DNA from: Halohasta litchfieldiae
Lineage (GTDB): Archaea > Halobacteriota > Halobacteria > Halobacteriales > Haloferacaceae
Assembly (NCBI RefSeq): GCF_002788215.1
Contig: NZ_CP024845.1
Span: 3,038,001 to 3,102,000 of the forward strand
Reading direction: 5' to 3'
Length of the DNA: 64,000 bases
Under the pieces are notes generated by a model, which searched no databases, had not been told where the DNA came from, and was given only the letters and a program-made list of their open reading frames with translations. This document shows positions 32,509 through 40,808 of the stretch, one piece after another (position 1 is the first letter of the stretch; each line of letters begins with the position of its first letter). Both the position numbers and the translations under genes were made by a program.

Positions 32509-35500
32509 CTATGTCGTCCGAAGGTGACCTTGGGTCGGTTCGTACAGTTCGCCTTTCCGGCGGAGGTTCTCGATTTCTTTTTCGGCTTTGGTGGCCTCCA
32601 TGCCGATCTCGCTAGCCCGTTCAAGCACTTCGTCGACCGGTGCGCCCTCCTCGAACTCGTCTTCGATCTCGGCGATCAGCTGCTTGATGTTCTTGATCCG
32701 GTCCCGTTGGGTTTTCGAGGTCCCCGTCTCGACCACGTCGGCATCGAACTGGCCAGTCTCGGGGTCGACACCGATATCCTTCAGACAGGAGCGAACGATA
32801 TCAACGGATCGGGTCGCGTCCTCCTCGTCGACGGTATCCGAGAGCCGTACCCGTGCGCTGGCCTCCGCCAGCCTGACGAGTGCCTCCAGCTTTCGGGCCG
32901 TGACCGGAATCGGCGCGTCCTCATCGGCCCCTTTCGAGCGCAGGTCGACGTAGAACTCCCGAATTGCGGCTTTGGCCTCGTCGGTCATCGTCGGGAAACA
33001 GGAGCGTTTGGCGTGGGCGATATACTTCCGAAGGAGTTCGGCGTCGATCTCGGGGGCGACCTGTTCGGTTACCTCGTCGACCTGCTCCTGGGTGAACTCC
33101 GAGGTCGGCACGTTGGCGCGTTGCGTGTTCAACTCACCCGCGTAGTTTGTCTTGAGGATGTGGTCGGCCAGCATGCCGTCGTGTTCGGGGTCGGGCTTGT
33201 CAGTAACCGTAAAGATGAGATCGAACCGCGAGACGAGTGCGGGTTCGAGATCGATCTGCTCGCCGATTGGTTCGTACTGGTCGAACCGGCCGTACTTCGG
33301 ATTCGCCGCGCCGAGCAGTGAACACCGAGATTTGAGCGTGGCGTTGATCCCTGCTTTCGAGATACTGATCTGTTGCTGCTCAAGAGCTTCATGCATAGCC
33401 GACCGGTCTTCCGGTCGCATTTTATCTAGCTCGTCAACCGCTGCGATCCCTTGGTCGGCCAACACGAGCGCACCGGCTTCGAGGGTCCACTGCTGGCCGT
33501 CGCCGAAGTCATCTCTTACAGCTGCCGCAGTAAGCCCGGCCGAACTGCTGCCCTTCCCGGAGGTGTACACCGATCTCGGGGCAATATTCTCGATATATGA
33601 TAGCATTTGGGAGTTGTGGGAGATGACGTTGTTCGTGAGGTAGTTGTGAGTTCCCTCGACTTCCAGATCGTAGACCCAGTCGTCGTCGGGGGTGACTGTC
33701 TCAATCGTCTCGATTTTCTCCCATCCAACGTCGCCATCAGCCAACTGTCGGAGCGCGTCAACATCTCGCGTGAGGCTGTCGACACCACCGTCAGAAGCAA
33801 TGACTGTCTGTTCAGCGGTTGTGTCTGTCATCGCATCTTCGAATGCAGATACGACGCGTGAGAGCGCGTCACGGCTTGGATTTCGTCGGTTTCGCTCATA
33901 ATGCTGATACGTGCTTCGTGGAAGGTTGCACGAAGCCTGTGGGAGCTCAAGCGCCTCCCGAATTCGTTTGAGCTCGGCCCCGATATTCGGCACTACATCG
34001 CGGTTTGTATTGCTTGCTGTACTACCGTGTTTCAGTGTAGCCTGTGTTTTCCGTTCCGTAACAAATCCGACCTCGTCGACGTACCGTTTGAATTGGTCTC
34101 CACTGATTCGGAGTCGGTAACTGCCGTTCTGTCGTTCTGCAAGCTGCGAAGAGATACCGAGCGAGAGCAGCAGGCTTCGGACGTTTGCCAACAGCTCACG
34201 ACTCATCGAGGCAACTGAAATCTCTCGTTGCGTCGCTGAAACGTGTCCTTCGCCCTCGATATACGCTTTGAGGAATGCGGCTTTGATTTCGACTGACGCG
34301 CTCTGAATTGCGGGTGGTACTCGCTGTGTGTCCGAGCCAGTGAGCAGTTTGCTGTCACAGTGCTCAAGGAAGCTTACGAACTCCCCTGACGAGCACATGA
34401 GTTCCTCGGCATCCTTTCCATCGTGTGGTTCTCGAATCGTAGTGTTCAATCCAAGATCCGAAAGCGTCTGTGTAGCATCGGCTAAGACTTTCTCGTCATT
34501 ATTTGTAATCGAGACGAAGCCAGTATTATCCTCGCGCTGCTCAACGTATCCCTCTGCGACAATGTATCCGAGCAAGCGGGCTAACTCGGGGGTCCATCTG
34601 TCCGGCAATGATAATTCGACTGCGTTGTATGACTGGGATGCTCGATACGTAGCTTCGAGTCCATCGGAACCGTCGCTTGGAATCGTCTGTGGAACTCCAA
34701 TAAAATCACCGACAGAAAGGTCTTCAGCACGGATTGGTGTGAACTGGGCGTTCTGCTGGACGAACAGCGGATGTGATGGAGTAACCGTTACTGATGACCC
34801 CGTCTGAGTCGTGATCCGGTACAATTGCTCGGGGGCCTCACGTTTCCAGACTTTCGTTGCGTGGCCAGTCCCGAGTGTCCCGTCCTGCTGGAGTGTCGGG
34901 ATCGTAATGTCGACTTCGTCCCACACACCGTCGTCGACCGGTTTTGGATCGTCCAAATTCGATTCGACAAGCTCCTCGATTTCCGTTTCCGAGCCGTCAG
35001 CGAGCGTAACCCGCGTCTCCCCGGAAACGCACTTACCAGTACCAGGGTCACCAATAAGCAGCATATGAAGATCGCCACGAATCCGAGAGCCATCGGGGAG
35101 GTTTTTCGTCACACCCGAAAACAACTGCAAAATCATCGCTAGTTTCTCTTCGTCGTAGCCGTAGATCGACGGTGCGACCGAGGCGACCATCTTCTCGTAG
35201 ATATCCGGTGAGTTCGAGAGTTCGATGATCTCGGTTTTGTCCTCCTGCGTGATGTCCATATCCTCGAACACCTCGTCCTCGATGGTGACCGAGACGCCGT
35301 CCATATAGAGGTCGAACAGCGAGGATTTGCCGTCGTTGCCGTCCATCTGCTCGATGTGGAGGACGCCGACAACGGTGACGTGGTCGCCCGCGGTGACTTT
35401 CCCGGTCACGTCGTCTTCGATATTGATATCGATGCTCTGTGGGGTTTCGCCCCCGCGGAGTCCTTCGGGACTCTCCTGAATGCGGAGTTTCTGGGCGTCG

Positions 35501-36030
35501 ACGAACTCCGACTGGTCGAAGTTGATCTTGAATGGGCCTTCGCGCTCGCAGCCCTGACAGTCGTGGGGTTCCTGGAAGTCGCCGTCCTCCTGTGGAATGT
35601 AGTTCATCGTCCCACAGCGCTGGCATTCGAACGCCGAATCCGTTATTTTGGGTCGGACATCGGTGGCTTTGCGGATGATTCCCTGTACGGAGACGAGTTT
35701 GCCGATGTGGTTGTCGTGGACCCGGATGCCGCGGATGTCCACGGAGTCTGGAAGGTTCTGTAGTCGGACGTGGGCGTTGCCGAGTTTGACGTCGGCGGGC
35801 AGATCGTAGAGTCGGAGGGCCTCCTCGGCGTACTCCTGGATCTGGTCGGGTTGGGAGAGATAGTCGTCGGCGAGATCGCGGTCGAACTGGTAGAGGTCGT
35901 CGTAGTCGACGTACAGCGAACGCTGTTCGTTGGGATACTTCTGGGCGAGCGTCCCGATGTCGTCGCGGTAGTAGTTACGGTAGAACTGAATAAACCGATC
36001 AGTGAGTTCCTGATTCCCTGCCTGAGCCAT
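32509..36030 (-). CDS. mcm: MCM replicative DNA helicase with an intein
   Basis: The ATG at 36030 starts MAQAGNQELTDRF. The precursor has 1173 residues: 333 N-terminal extein residues, a 473-residue intein, and 367 C-terminal extein residues. Splicing gives a 700-residue MCM, the normal archaeal length. Zinc-finger cysteines C136, C139, C158 and C161 are in the N domain. Walker A GDPGTGKS is formed only after splicing. LADQGIAAVDELDKM contains Walker B, and arginine-finger and sensor motifs follow. A C-terminal winged helix ends the protein. MCM forms the hexameric replicative helicase that unwinds 3'-5' ahead of the fork. Confidence 0.96.
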   Translation of the reverse strand: MAQAGNQELTDRFIQFYRNYYRDDIGTLAQKYPNEQRSLYVDYDDLYQFDRDLADDYLSQPDQIQEYAEEALRLYDLPADVKLGNAHVRLQNLPDSVDIRGIRVHDNHIGKLVSVQGIIRKATDVRPKITDSAFECQRCGTMNYIPQEDGDFQEPHDCQGCEREGPFKINFDQSEFVDAQKLRIQESPEGLRGGETPQSIDINIEDDVTGKVTAGDHVTVVGVLHIEQMDGNDGKSSLFDLYMDGVSVTIEDEVFEDMDITQEDKTEIIELSNSPDIYEKMVASVAPSIYGYDEEKLAMILQLFSGVTKNLPDGSRIRGDLHMLLIGDPGTGKCVSGETRVTLADGSETEIEELVESNLDDPKPVDDGVWDEVDITIPTLQQDGTLGTGHATKVWKREAPEQLYRITTQTGSSVTVTPSHPLFVQQNAQFTPIRAEDLSVGDFIGVPQTIPSDGSDGLEATYRASQSYNAVELSLPDRWTPELARLLGYIVAEGYVEQREDNTGFVSITNNDEKVLADATQTLSDLGLNTTIREPHDGKDAEELMCSSGEFVSFLEHCDSKLLTGSDTQRVPPAIQSASVEIKAAFLKAYIEGEGHVSATQREISVASMSRELLANVRSLLLSLGISSQLAERQNGSYRLRISGDQFKRYVDEVGFVTERKTQATLKHGSTASNTNRDVVPNIGAELKRIREALELPQASCNLPRSTYQHYERNRRNPSRDALSRVVSAFEDAMTDTTAEQTVIASDGGVDSLTRDVDALRQLADGDVGWEKIETIETVTPDDDWVYDLEVEGTHNYLTNNVISHNSQMLSYIENIAPRSVYTSGKGSSSAGLTAAAVRDDFGDGQQWTLEAGALVLADQGIAAVDELDKMRPEDRSAMHEALEQQQISISKAGINATLKSRCSLLGAANPKYGRFDQYEPIGEQIDLEPALVSRFDLIFTVTDKPDPEHDGMLADHILKTNYAGELNTQRANVPTSEFTQEQVDEVTEQVAPEIDAELLRKYIAHAKRSCFPTMTDEAKAAIREFYVDLRSKGADEDAPIPVTARKLEALVRLAEASARVRLSDTVDEEDATRSVDIVRSCLKDIGVDPETGQFDADVVETGTSKTQRDRIKNIKQLIAEIEDEFEEGAPVDEVLERASEIGMEATKAEKEIENLRRKGELYEPTQGHLRTT
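33613..35031 (-). other. intein in MCM, with LAGLIDADG endonuclease and an HTH segment
   Basis: The 473-residue intein lies between Lys333 and Ser807 of the MCM precursor. It begins CVSGETRV (block A), has TVTPSHPLFV (block B, Thr-x2-His) and ends VEGTHNYLTNNVISHN (blocks F and G) before extein Ser, so it should self-splice. Two LAGLIDADG helices, LARLLGYIVAEGYV and IKAAFLKAYIEGEGHV, show an intact-looking homing endonuclease. Between endonuclease and C-terminal splicing block lies an XRE-like helix-turn-helix (ELKRIREALELPQ, then STYQHYERNRRNPS). Homing would target the Walker A codons of intein-free mcm. Confidence 0.93.
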
Positions 36031-36114
36031 TGCAGAGCCGTAGGTCGTCCTCACCTATGAACTTCAGGATCATCGAACCGCGACAGCCAAGGAGTCCCCG
36101 AAACGACGCCTCGT

Positions 36115-36918
36115 ATGAGCGATTCGGCAACCGACGGCGACCGTGACAGCTACGAACTACTCGTTATCGGCGGCGGGGTCGCCGGACTCACCGCGGCGAC
36201 GTTCACCGCACGGGCAGGGCTCACCACGCTCGTCGTCGACCACGGCGAGTCGATCCTCCGCCGGAATGCCCATCTGGAGAATTTCCCCGGCTTCCCGGCC
36301 GGTGTCAATCCTCGACTGTTCGCCGATATGCTCCACGCGCAGGCGACACGCAACGGCGCGGGCTACCAGCAGGGTTTGGTGGATGGCCTCTTCGGGAGCC
36401 TCGACGAGGGGTTCGTCGCCACCGTTGGGGCGGTCGACGACGCAACCGAGCGCCGCGAGATCCACGCCGAGCGCGTACTGATTTCCTCGTGGAGCGACGT
36501 TTCGTATCTCGACGACCTCGGCGTCGACAGCCGCGATGCCGGGAGCAAGCAGTACATTGAGGACGACGGCCTCGGACGAACGAATATAAAAGGGATCTAC
36601 GCGGCGGGGCGGACTGCCGAACGCTACCACCAAGCGGTCATCGCGGCGGGCAACGGCGCGGAGGCCGCGATCACGCTGATCCACGACAGCGAGACGCCTT
36701 TTTATAACGACTGGGTCGTCCCCGAGGGCTATTTCACTGATCGTGGTCGGGAGGTCCCGCCGGGCTGCGAGGAGATCGATGCCGCCGAGCAGCAGGCCCG
36801 ACAGGCGGCTTCACGGGCGGCCATGCAGGAGTACTTCAGTGAAGTCCACGAGGAGCGTCAGCGCACCCATCCGAGTCTTGTTGAGGACGAGAAAGGGCGG
36901 GTCGACTGGGAGAAATAA
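36115..36918 (+). CDS. thioredoxin-reductase-like FAD flavoprotein without redox cysteines
   Basis: A 267-residue protein. The N-terminal FAD Rossmann motif GGGVAGLTAA and the C-terminal GIYAAGRTAERYHQAVIAAGNGAEAA match the thioredoxin reductase family. The NADPH domain and the CxxC pair are absent, so it cannot reduce thioredoxin in the usual way. A charged helical tail of 60 residues follows. It is divergent from mcm by 84 bases. Function unknown; an electron-transfer or FAD-sensing role is possible. Confidence 0.8.
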   Translation: MSDSATDGDRDSYELLVIGGGVAGLTAATFTARAGLTTLVVDHGESILRRNAHLENFPGFPAGVNPRLFADMLHAQATRNGAGYQQGLVDGLFGSLDEGFVATVGAVDDATERREIHAERVLISSWSDVSYLDDLGVDSRDAGSKQYIEDDGLGRTNIKGIYAAGRTAERYHQAVIAAGNGAEAAITLIHDSETPFYNDWVVPEGYFTDRGREVPPGCEEIDAAEQQARQAASRAAMQEYFSEVHEERQRTHPSLVEDEKGRVDWEK

Positions 36919-36921
36919 CAG

Positions 36922-37092
36922 TTACTCGTCTTCAAGCGCCGCGTAGATGTCGGCGTGACGGCGTCCATCCAGTTGCCCCATTTCGAGGGCGATCTCGCGG
37001 CGTTCTTTGTCACTGTCGGCCGACTGATACCGCTCGTAGAGCCGACGGACTTCTTCGTCGACCGCCGTCGAGGAATCGGTGCTGGACGCCAT
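36922..37092 (-). CDS. 56-residue helical protein downstream of doc
   Basis: A short charged, helical protein (DEEVRRLYERYQSADSDKERREIALEM). The ATG at 37092 gives 56 residues. Four more upstream codons are possible. It starts 30 bases after the Doc toxin stop on the same strand, and no promoter is visible between them, so it may be co-expressed. It is not like Phd antitoxins in sequence. I do not assign a function. Confidence 0.65.
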   Translation of the reverse strand: MASSTDSSTAVDEEVRRLYERYQSADSDKERREIALEMGQLDGRRHADIYAALEDE

Positions 37093-37122
37093 TAGTGGTC
37101 TCAACCTACTCGTTGTGTCGGT

Positions 37123-37581
37123 TTATGGGTTGCGGCGAGCACAGGCACGGAAGTAGATAACTGCTGTCTCAACGTCGACTGCGGCTTCATCGGTGGCGAA
37201 TCGATGGAGTAATGCCCGAATCTCATCGCCGTACTCGAACATATAGCCGTTCAGCATATAAAACACGACCACCGTTCGAAGTGCTGTTCGCTTATTGCCG
37301 TCGACGAAGGGATGATCCGCAACGAGGAGTCGCATCAGATGGACCGCTTTTTCATGAAGCGTTTCTGGGAGTTCGCCAAAGAACCCCTCCGAAACGTACT
37401 GAAGCGCAGATTCAATCGGTTTCTCTGATCGGACTCCTGATTCTGTCACATCGCCTTCCGCAACGATCTGTTCGTGGAGATCGAGGATCGTTTCGACAGA
37501 AGGATAGACGATGTTCTCAGTCACATACTGGACTTTCTCACGCGACTGGATAATCGTTTCTTCGACCGATGATGTAACCAA
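37123..37581 (-). CDS. doc: Doc-type (Fic-fold) toxin
   Basis: A 152-residue Doc protein with the Fic motif HPFVDGNKR at 90-98, where His90 is catalytic and the Asn/Lys/Arg bind the phosphate. Doc proteins phosphorylate EF-Tu in bacteria and stop translation. An archaeal target has not been shown. A TTG at 37581 is chosen, because TTATATTAC is centred 27 bases upstream and the fold starts nearby. The longer open frame to 37716 runs into the coaBC promoter. No Phd-type antitoxin precedes it, which is unusual. Confidence 0.8.
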   Translation of the reverse strand: MVTSSVEETIIQSREKVQYVTENIVYPSVETILDLHEQIVAEGDVTESGVRSEKPIESALQYVSEGFFGELPETLHEKAVHLMRLLVADHPFVDGNKRTALRTVVVFYMLNGYMFEYGDEIRALLHRFATDEAAVDVETAVIYFRACARRNP

Positions 37582-37603
37582 GCCGGAGTCCCCACTGGAC
37601 GAT

Positions 37604-37612
37604 GTAATATAA
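37604..37612 (-). promoter_or_regulatory. TATA-like element of doc
   Basis: On the minus strand this reads TTATATTAC, centred 27 bases before the TTG at 37581. It supports the short start of Doc. It lies about 50 bases from the opposite-facing coaBC promoter. Confidence 0.5.
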
Positions 37613-37660
37613 CCCCTACCAGTTCTGTATCGCCGCGGTACGCCACCGAAGCCCGAACGA

Positions 37661-37670
37661 CTATTTATAC
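37661..37670 (+). promoter_or_regulatory. TATA-like element of coaBC
   Basis: CTATTTATAC is centred about 26 bases before the ATG at 37692, giving a leaderless message. Confidence 0.5.
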
Positions 37671-37691
37671 GCCGCCCGTCAACTGAGATGA

Positions 37692-38876
37692 ATGCTTGAG
37701 GGGGTAAATGTCGCACTGGGCGTCACGGGAAGCATCGCCGCGGTCACAACCGTCGAACTCGCCCACGAACTCCGTCGACAGGGCGCATCGGTTCGCGCCG
37801 TGATGAGCCCCAGCGCCAGCGGCATCATCCACCCGTGGGCCGTCGAGTTCGCCACCAAACACGACGTTGTCACCGAAATCACGGGCCAAGTCGAACACGT
37901 CGACCTCTGTGGCCGCGACGGCTGGGCCGACGTGTTCCTGATCGCCCCCGCAACCGCCAATACCGTCGGCAAAATCGCGGGCGCGGTCGACGATACTCCC
38001 GTGACAACCACCGCGACCACCGCGCTCGGAGCCGGCGTGCCGGTCGTCATCGCCCCTGCAATGCACGAGCCGATGTACGACCATCCCGGCGTGCTGGATT
38101 CGATTGCTCGTGTCGAGGAGTGGGGCGTCGACTTCGTCGACCCCAGAATCGAGGAAGGCAAGGCCAAAATCGCCACTGAGGCGGCCATCGTCACCGGGGT
38201 CGCACGCGCGACAACCGAACAGAGCCTCGCTGGCAACCACGTCATCATTACCAGCGGCGCGACCAGCGAAGCAATCGATCCGATTCGGGTCCTGACGAAC
38301 CGGGCCTCGGGGTCGACTGGCCGAGCTATCGCTCGCGCGTGTCACGTTCGTGGTGCCGAGGTGACCCTCGTTCACGATGGCCCGGAGGTCCATTATGCCA
38401 ACACCGTCAGCGTCGAGAGCGCCGCCGAGATGCTGGCAGCAGTCGAGGGAGCCGCACCCGACGCCGACGCCCTGATCTCGGCGGCAGCGATTTCGGATTA
38501 CACAGTAAAAAAGGCCGACACCAAGCTCCGATCCGGCGAGCCGCGAACGCTCGACCTCGAACCCACGCCCAAGATCTTAGATTCGATCCGGCAGGCCCAC
38601 CCCAACCTGATGATGGTCGGGTTCAAGGCCGAAACCACGGGCAACGAGGAGGCGATGGTCGACCAAGCCGCCGCGCTCCGTGATCGCGTCGACCTCGCGT
38701 TCGTCGTCGCCAACGACGCCAGCGTGATGGGCAGCGAGGAGACACGGGCACTGCTGGTCGGTCCGGGAGCCGAGAGCCCGGCGGACTGCGAGACGGTCGA
38801 AGGGTCGAAACAGCAGCTGGGCGACCGGGTTGCCCGACAGCTCGCCGAACGACTCTCGGGGTCGACAGACGCGTAA
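37692..38876 (+). CDS. coaBC: bifunctional phosphopantothenoylcysteine decarboxylase / phosphopantothenate-cysteine ligase
   Basis: A 394-residue fusion. The N-terminal CoaC flavoprotein (residues 1-180) has VTGSIAAV, IAPATANTVGKIAG and APAMHEPMYDHP. The C-terminal CoaB ligase has TNRASGSTGRAIA, AAAISDYTV and the KPTP-like EPTPKILD segment. Together they convert phosphopantothenate and cysteine to phosphopantetheine for CoA. Haloarchaea use the CTP-dependent type. It is monocistronic, facing away from doc. Confidence 0.95.
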   Translation: MLEGVNVALGVTGSIAAVTTVELAHELRRQGASVRAVMSPSASGIIHPWAVEFATKHDVVTEITGQVEHVDLCGRDGWADVFLIAPATANTVGKIAGAVDDTPVTTTATTALGAGVPVVIAPAMHEPMYDHPGVLDSIARVEEWGVDFVDPRIEEGKAKIATEAAIVTGVARATTEQSLAGNHVIITSGATSEAIDPIRVLTNRASGSTGRAIARACHVRGAEVTLVHDGPEVHYANTVSVESAAEMLAAVEGAAPDADALISAAAISDYTVKKADTKLRSGEPRTLDLEPTPKILDSIRQAHPNLMMVGFKAETTGNEEAMVDQAAALRDRVDLAFVVANDASVMGSEETRALLVGPGAESPADCETVEGSKQQLGDRVARQLAERLSGSTDA

Positions 38877-38919
38877 TAATTCTCGGGGTCTGTATGTGGG
38901 GACACGCTGTTCCGAATTT

Positions 38920-39033
38920 CAGCCCAAGAATGCGCCGATTAAGAGCGGTAGTATAAAGATAGAACCGCCACAGCAGCCGAGATACAAATTGTTTTGAGGC
39001 GTCCGTTGTTTCGTAGGATTAAGAGACGCCATG
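38920..39033 (-). CDS. possible 37-residue membrane peptide
   Basis: A 37-codon frame encodes a polar N terminus (MASLNPTKQRTPQNN) and a hydrophobic helix that begins LYLGCCGGSIFI. Paired Cys-Cys-Gly-Gly before a membrane helix is a pattern seen in small membrane proteins. I see no clear TATA element, and the codons are more AT-rich than the neighbours, so support is weak. Confidence 0.35.
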
Positions 39034-39073
39034 ATATTCAGAGAACCCAACCGGCAGCCGAGGTGGGAGACAG

Positions 39074-40189
39074 ATGGCGGATAACGACGCCGAGCGGCTG
39101 CTTGTCCCCGTAAAGCGCTCCTCGACGCTCCGGCAGACAGTCGACTACGCGGTCCAACGGCTCCTCAACGCCGACACCGACGGCGAGTCGACGGTCCACT
39201 TCGTCTTTCTGGCGACGTGGCGAGCCGGTGATCCGGGCACCGACGCCGACAGCGCACGTGCCGAGGAGCTACTCGAACAGATCGAAATCTGGGTGCGCTA
39301 CGAGTGTGAGGAGGCCGACGTCGACCCCGAGACGGTGGCGGTCGAAACCACCCTCCTCGGCCTCGACGAGTACCTGTTTAGTCCCGAGGATTACGCCGCG
39401 CTCCTGACGGAGTACGCTGAGGACAATGGTCTGACCCGAGTCATCGTCGACCCGGAGTACCAGCTCGTCGGCCACACGACCCTGCTCCAACCGCTCGAAT
39501 TCGAACTCGAACAGACCGAACTCGTCGTCGAGGAAGCTCCCGTCGACCGACCCACACAGCGTGGGCGGCTGGTGAGTCGACCGAACACGGCGCGGTTCGT
39601 GACCCTGTTCGGCCTCTCGTTTCTGTTTTATCAGGTACTCGGCGGCTTCAGCGGCACGTTCGATCTCGTCACCGGCATCGCAACCGCCGGTGTCGTTGCG
39701 ATCACGCTGGATAGCGTGAGTTTTTATCGAGATCCGTCGCTGCGAGAGTCACCGAAACGAATGGTTCGCGGGCTGATTTATATCCCCTATCTGCTCTACG
39801 AGATCATCGTCTCGAATCTGGTGGTCGCCCGGGTCATCCTCGATCCACGGCTCGATATCGACCCGCGAATGACCAAAGTGCGCTTTTTCGTCGGCTCGGG
39901 GTTCCCGCTGACGACCCTCGCAAACAGCATTACGCTGACGCCGGGGACGCTGACGGTGACCGCCGTCGACCAAGAGCTGTACGTCCACTCGCTGGTTCCG
40001 TTCGCCCGTGAAGGGCTGTTCGACGGTGCGCTCGAACGCTGGGTCCGATTCGTCTTCTACGGCCGGGAGGCCGCCCGGTTCCCCTCGCCGCGAGAGCGCG
40101 GTGATACCGAGGTCCTTCAGGAGCCGACCGCCGTCGACCCGGCCGTGATGGGCGATGGCCACGAGCCACAGGGAGGTAACGACCAATGA
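39074..40189 (+). CDS. mrpE: Mrp antiporter subunit E fused to a UspA-like domain
   Basis: A 371-residue protein. Residues 1-170 look like a universal stress protein fold (LLVPVKRSSTLRQTVDYAVQRLL, then GLTRVIVDPEYQ). Residues 185-340 are the MrpE/MnhE membrane domain (FLFYQVLGG, YIPYLLYEIIVSNLVVARVIL, TPGTLTVTAV). Bacterial MrpE has only the second part, about 160 residues. It is the first gene of the nine-gene Mrp operon that expels Na+ in exchange for H+. The Usp domain may add nucleotide control. Confidence 0.88.
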   Translation: MADNDAERLLVPVKRSSTLRQTVDYAVQRLLNADTDGESTVHFVFLATWRAGDPGTDADSARAEELLEQIEIWVRYECEEADVDPETVAVETTLLGLDEYLFSPEDYAALLTEYAEDNGLTRVIVDPEYQLVGHTTLLQPLEFELEQTELVVEEAPVDRPTQRGRLVSRPNTARFVTLFGLSFLFYQVLGGFSGTFDLVTGIATAGVVAITLDSVSFYRDPSLRESPKRMVRGLIYIPYLLYEIIVSNLVVARVILDPRLDIDPRMTKVRFFVGSGFPLTTLANSITLTPGTLTVTAVDQELYVHSLVPFAREGLFDGALERWVRFVFYGREAARFPSPRERGDTEVLQEPTAVDPAVMGDGHEPQGGNDQ

Positions 40190-40491
40190 TGTTTGTCGAC
40201 ACCGCCGTCGTCACCGGGTTCAGTGTCGGTGACCTCCTGCTCGTCGCCACCGCGTTGTTCGTGACCCTCGCAGTGATGATGCTCTACCGTGCGATTTTGG
40301 GGCCGACCAACCAGGACCGCGTGCTTGCGGTCAACGTCCTTGGAACCAACACGGTCGTCATTCTTGCGCTGCTCGGTGCGGCGCTGGGCGAGCCGTGGTT
40401 TCTGGATATCGCGCTCGTCTACGCGCTGCTTAATTTCATGATGTCAATCGCAATCTCGAAGTTCACTGTCGAGCGAGGGGGAGTCATATGA
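40186..40491 (+). CDS. mrpF: Mrp antiporter subunit F
   Basis: A 101-residue membrane protein with three hydrophobic segments and the YRAILGPTNQDRVLAVN cytosolic loop that marks MrpF/PhaF. It is a small, required component of the Na+/H+ antiporter complex. Its start overlaps the mrpE stop by 4 bases and its end overlaps mrpG, so the genes are translationally coupled. Confidence 0.9.
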   Translation: MMFVDTAVVTGFSVGDLLLVATALFVTLAVMMLYRAILGPTNQDRVLAVNVLGTNTVVILALLGAALGEPWFLDIALVYALLNFMMSIAISKFTVERGGVI

Positions 40492-40808
40492 TCGAGCAAG
40501 TTCGGATCGGCCTCATCGTCGTTGCGATTGCGTTGGGGCTGTTTTTCACGTTTGTCTCGGCAACGGGCGTGATTCGGCTCCCGGACGTGTTCTCGCGGGC
40601 CCACACAGCATCGCAGGCCGATACCCTCGGCGCTGGCTTCGCGCTGGCCGCGGTCGCGCTGACGTTCGGCTGGGAGCCGGTGACCGTCAAGACGGTACTC
40701 CTGCTCGTATTCATTTTCGTGACGAACCCGACCGCGGCCCACGCCATCGCGCGTGCGGCGTACGAAGAGGGTATCGAGCCGTGGACCACGGGAGATGATC
40801 GCCGATGA
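40488..40808 (+). CDS. mrpG: Mrp antiporter subunit G
   Basis: A 106-residue three-span membrane protein with the MrpG pattern IRLPDVFSRAHTASQADTLGAG and FVTNPTAAHAIARAAY. It completes the E-F-G block of the antiporter. Four-base overlaps link it to mrpF and the next gene. Confidence 0.92.
   Translation: MIEQVRIGLIVVAIALGLFFTFVSATGVIRLPDVFSRAHTASQADTLGAGFALAAVALTFGWEPVTVKTVLLLVFIFVTNPTAAHAIARAAYEEGIEPWTTGDDRR

Noticed and set aside
36922-37092. 56-residue protein as a Phd-type antitoxin for Doc
   Set aside because: It lies downstream of the toxin and lacks the Phd DNA-binding fold and its C-terminal neutralising pattern. Kept only as a possible new partner.
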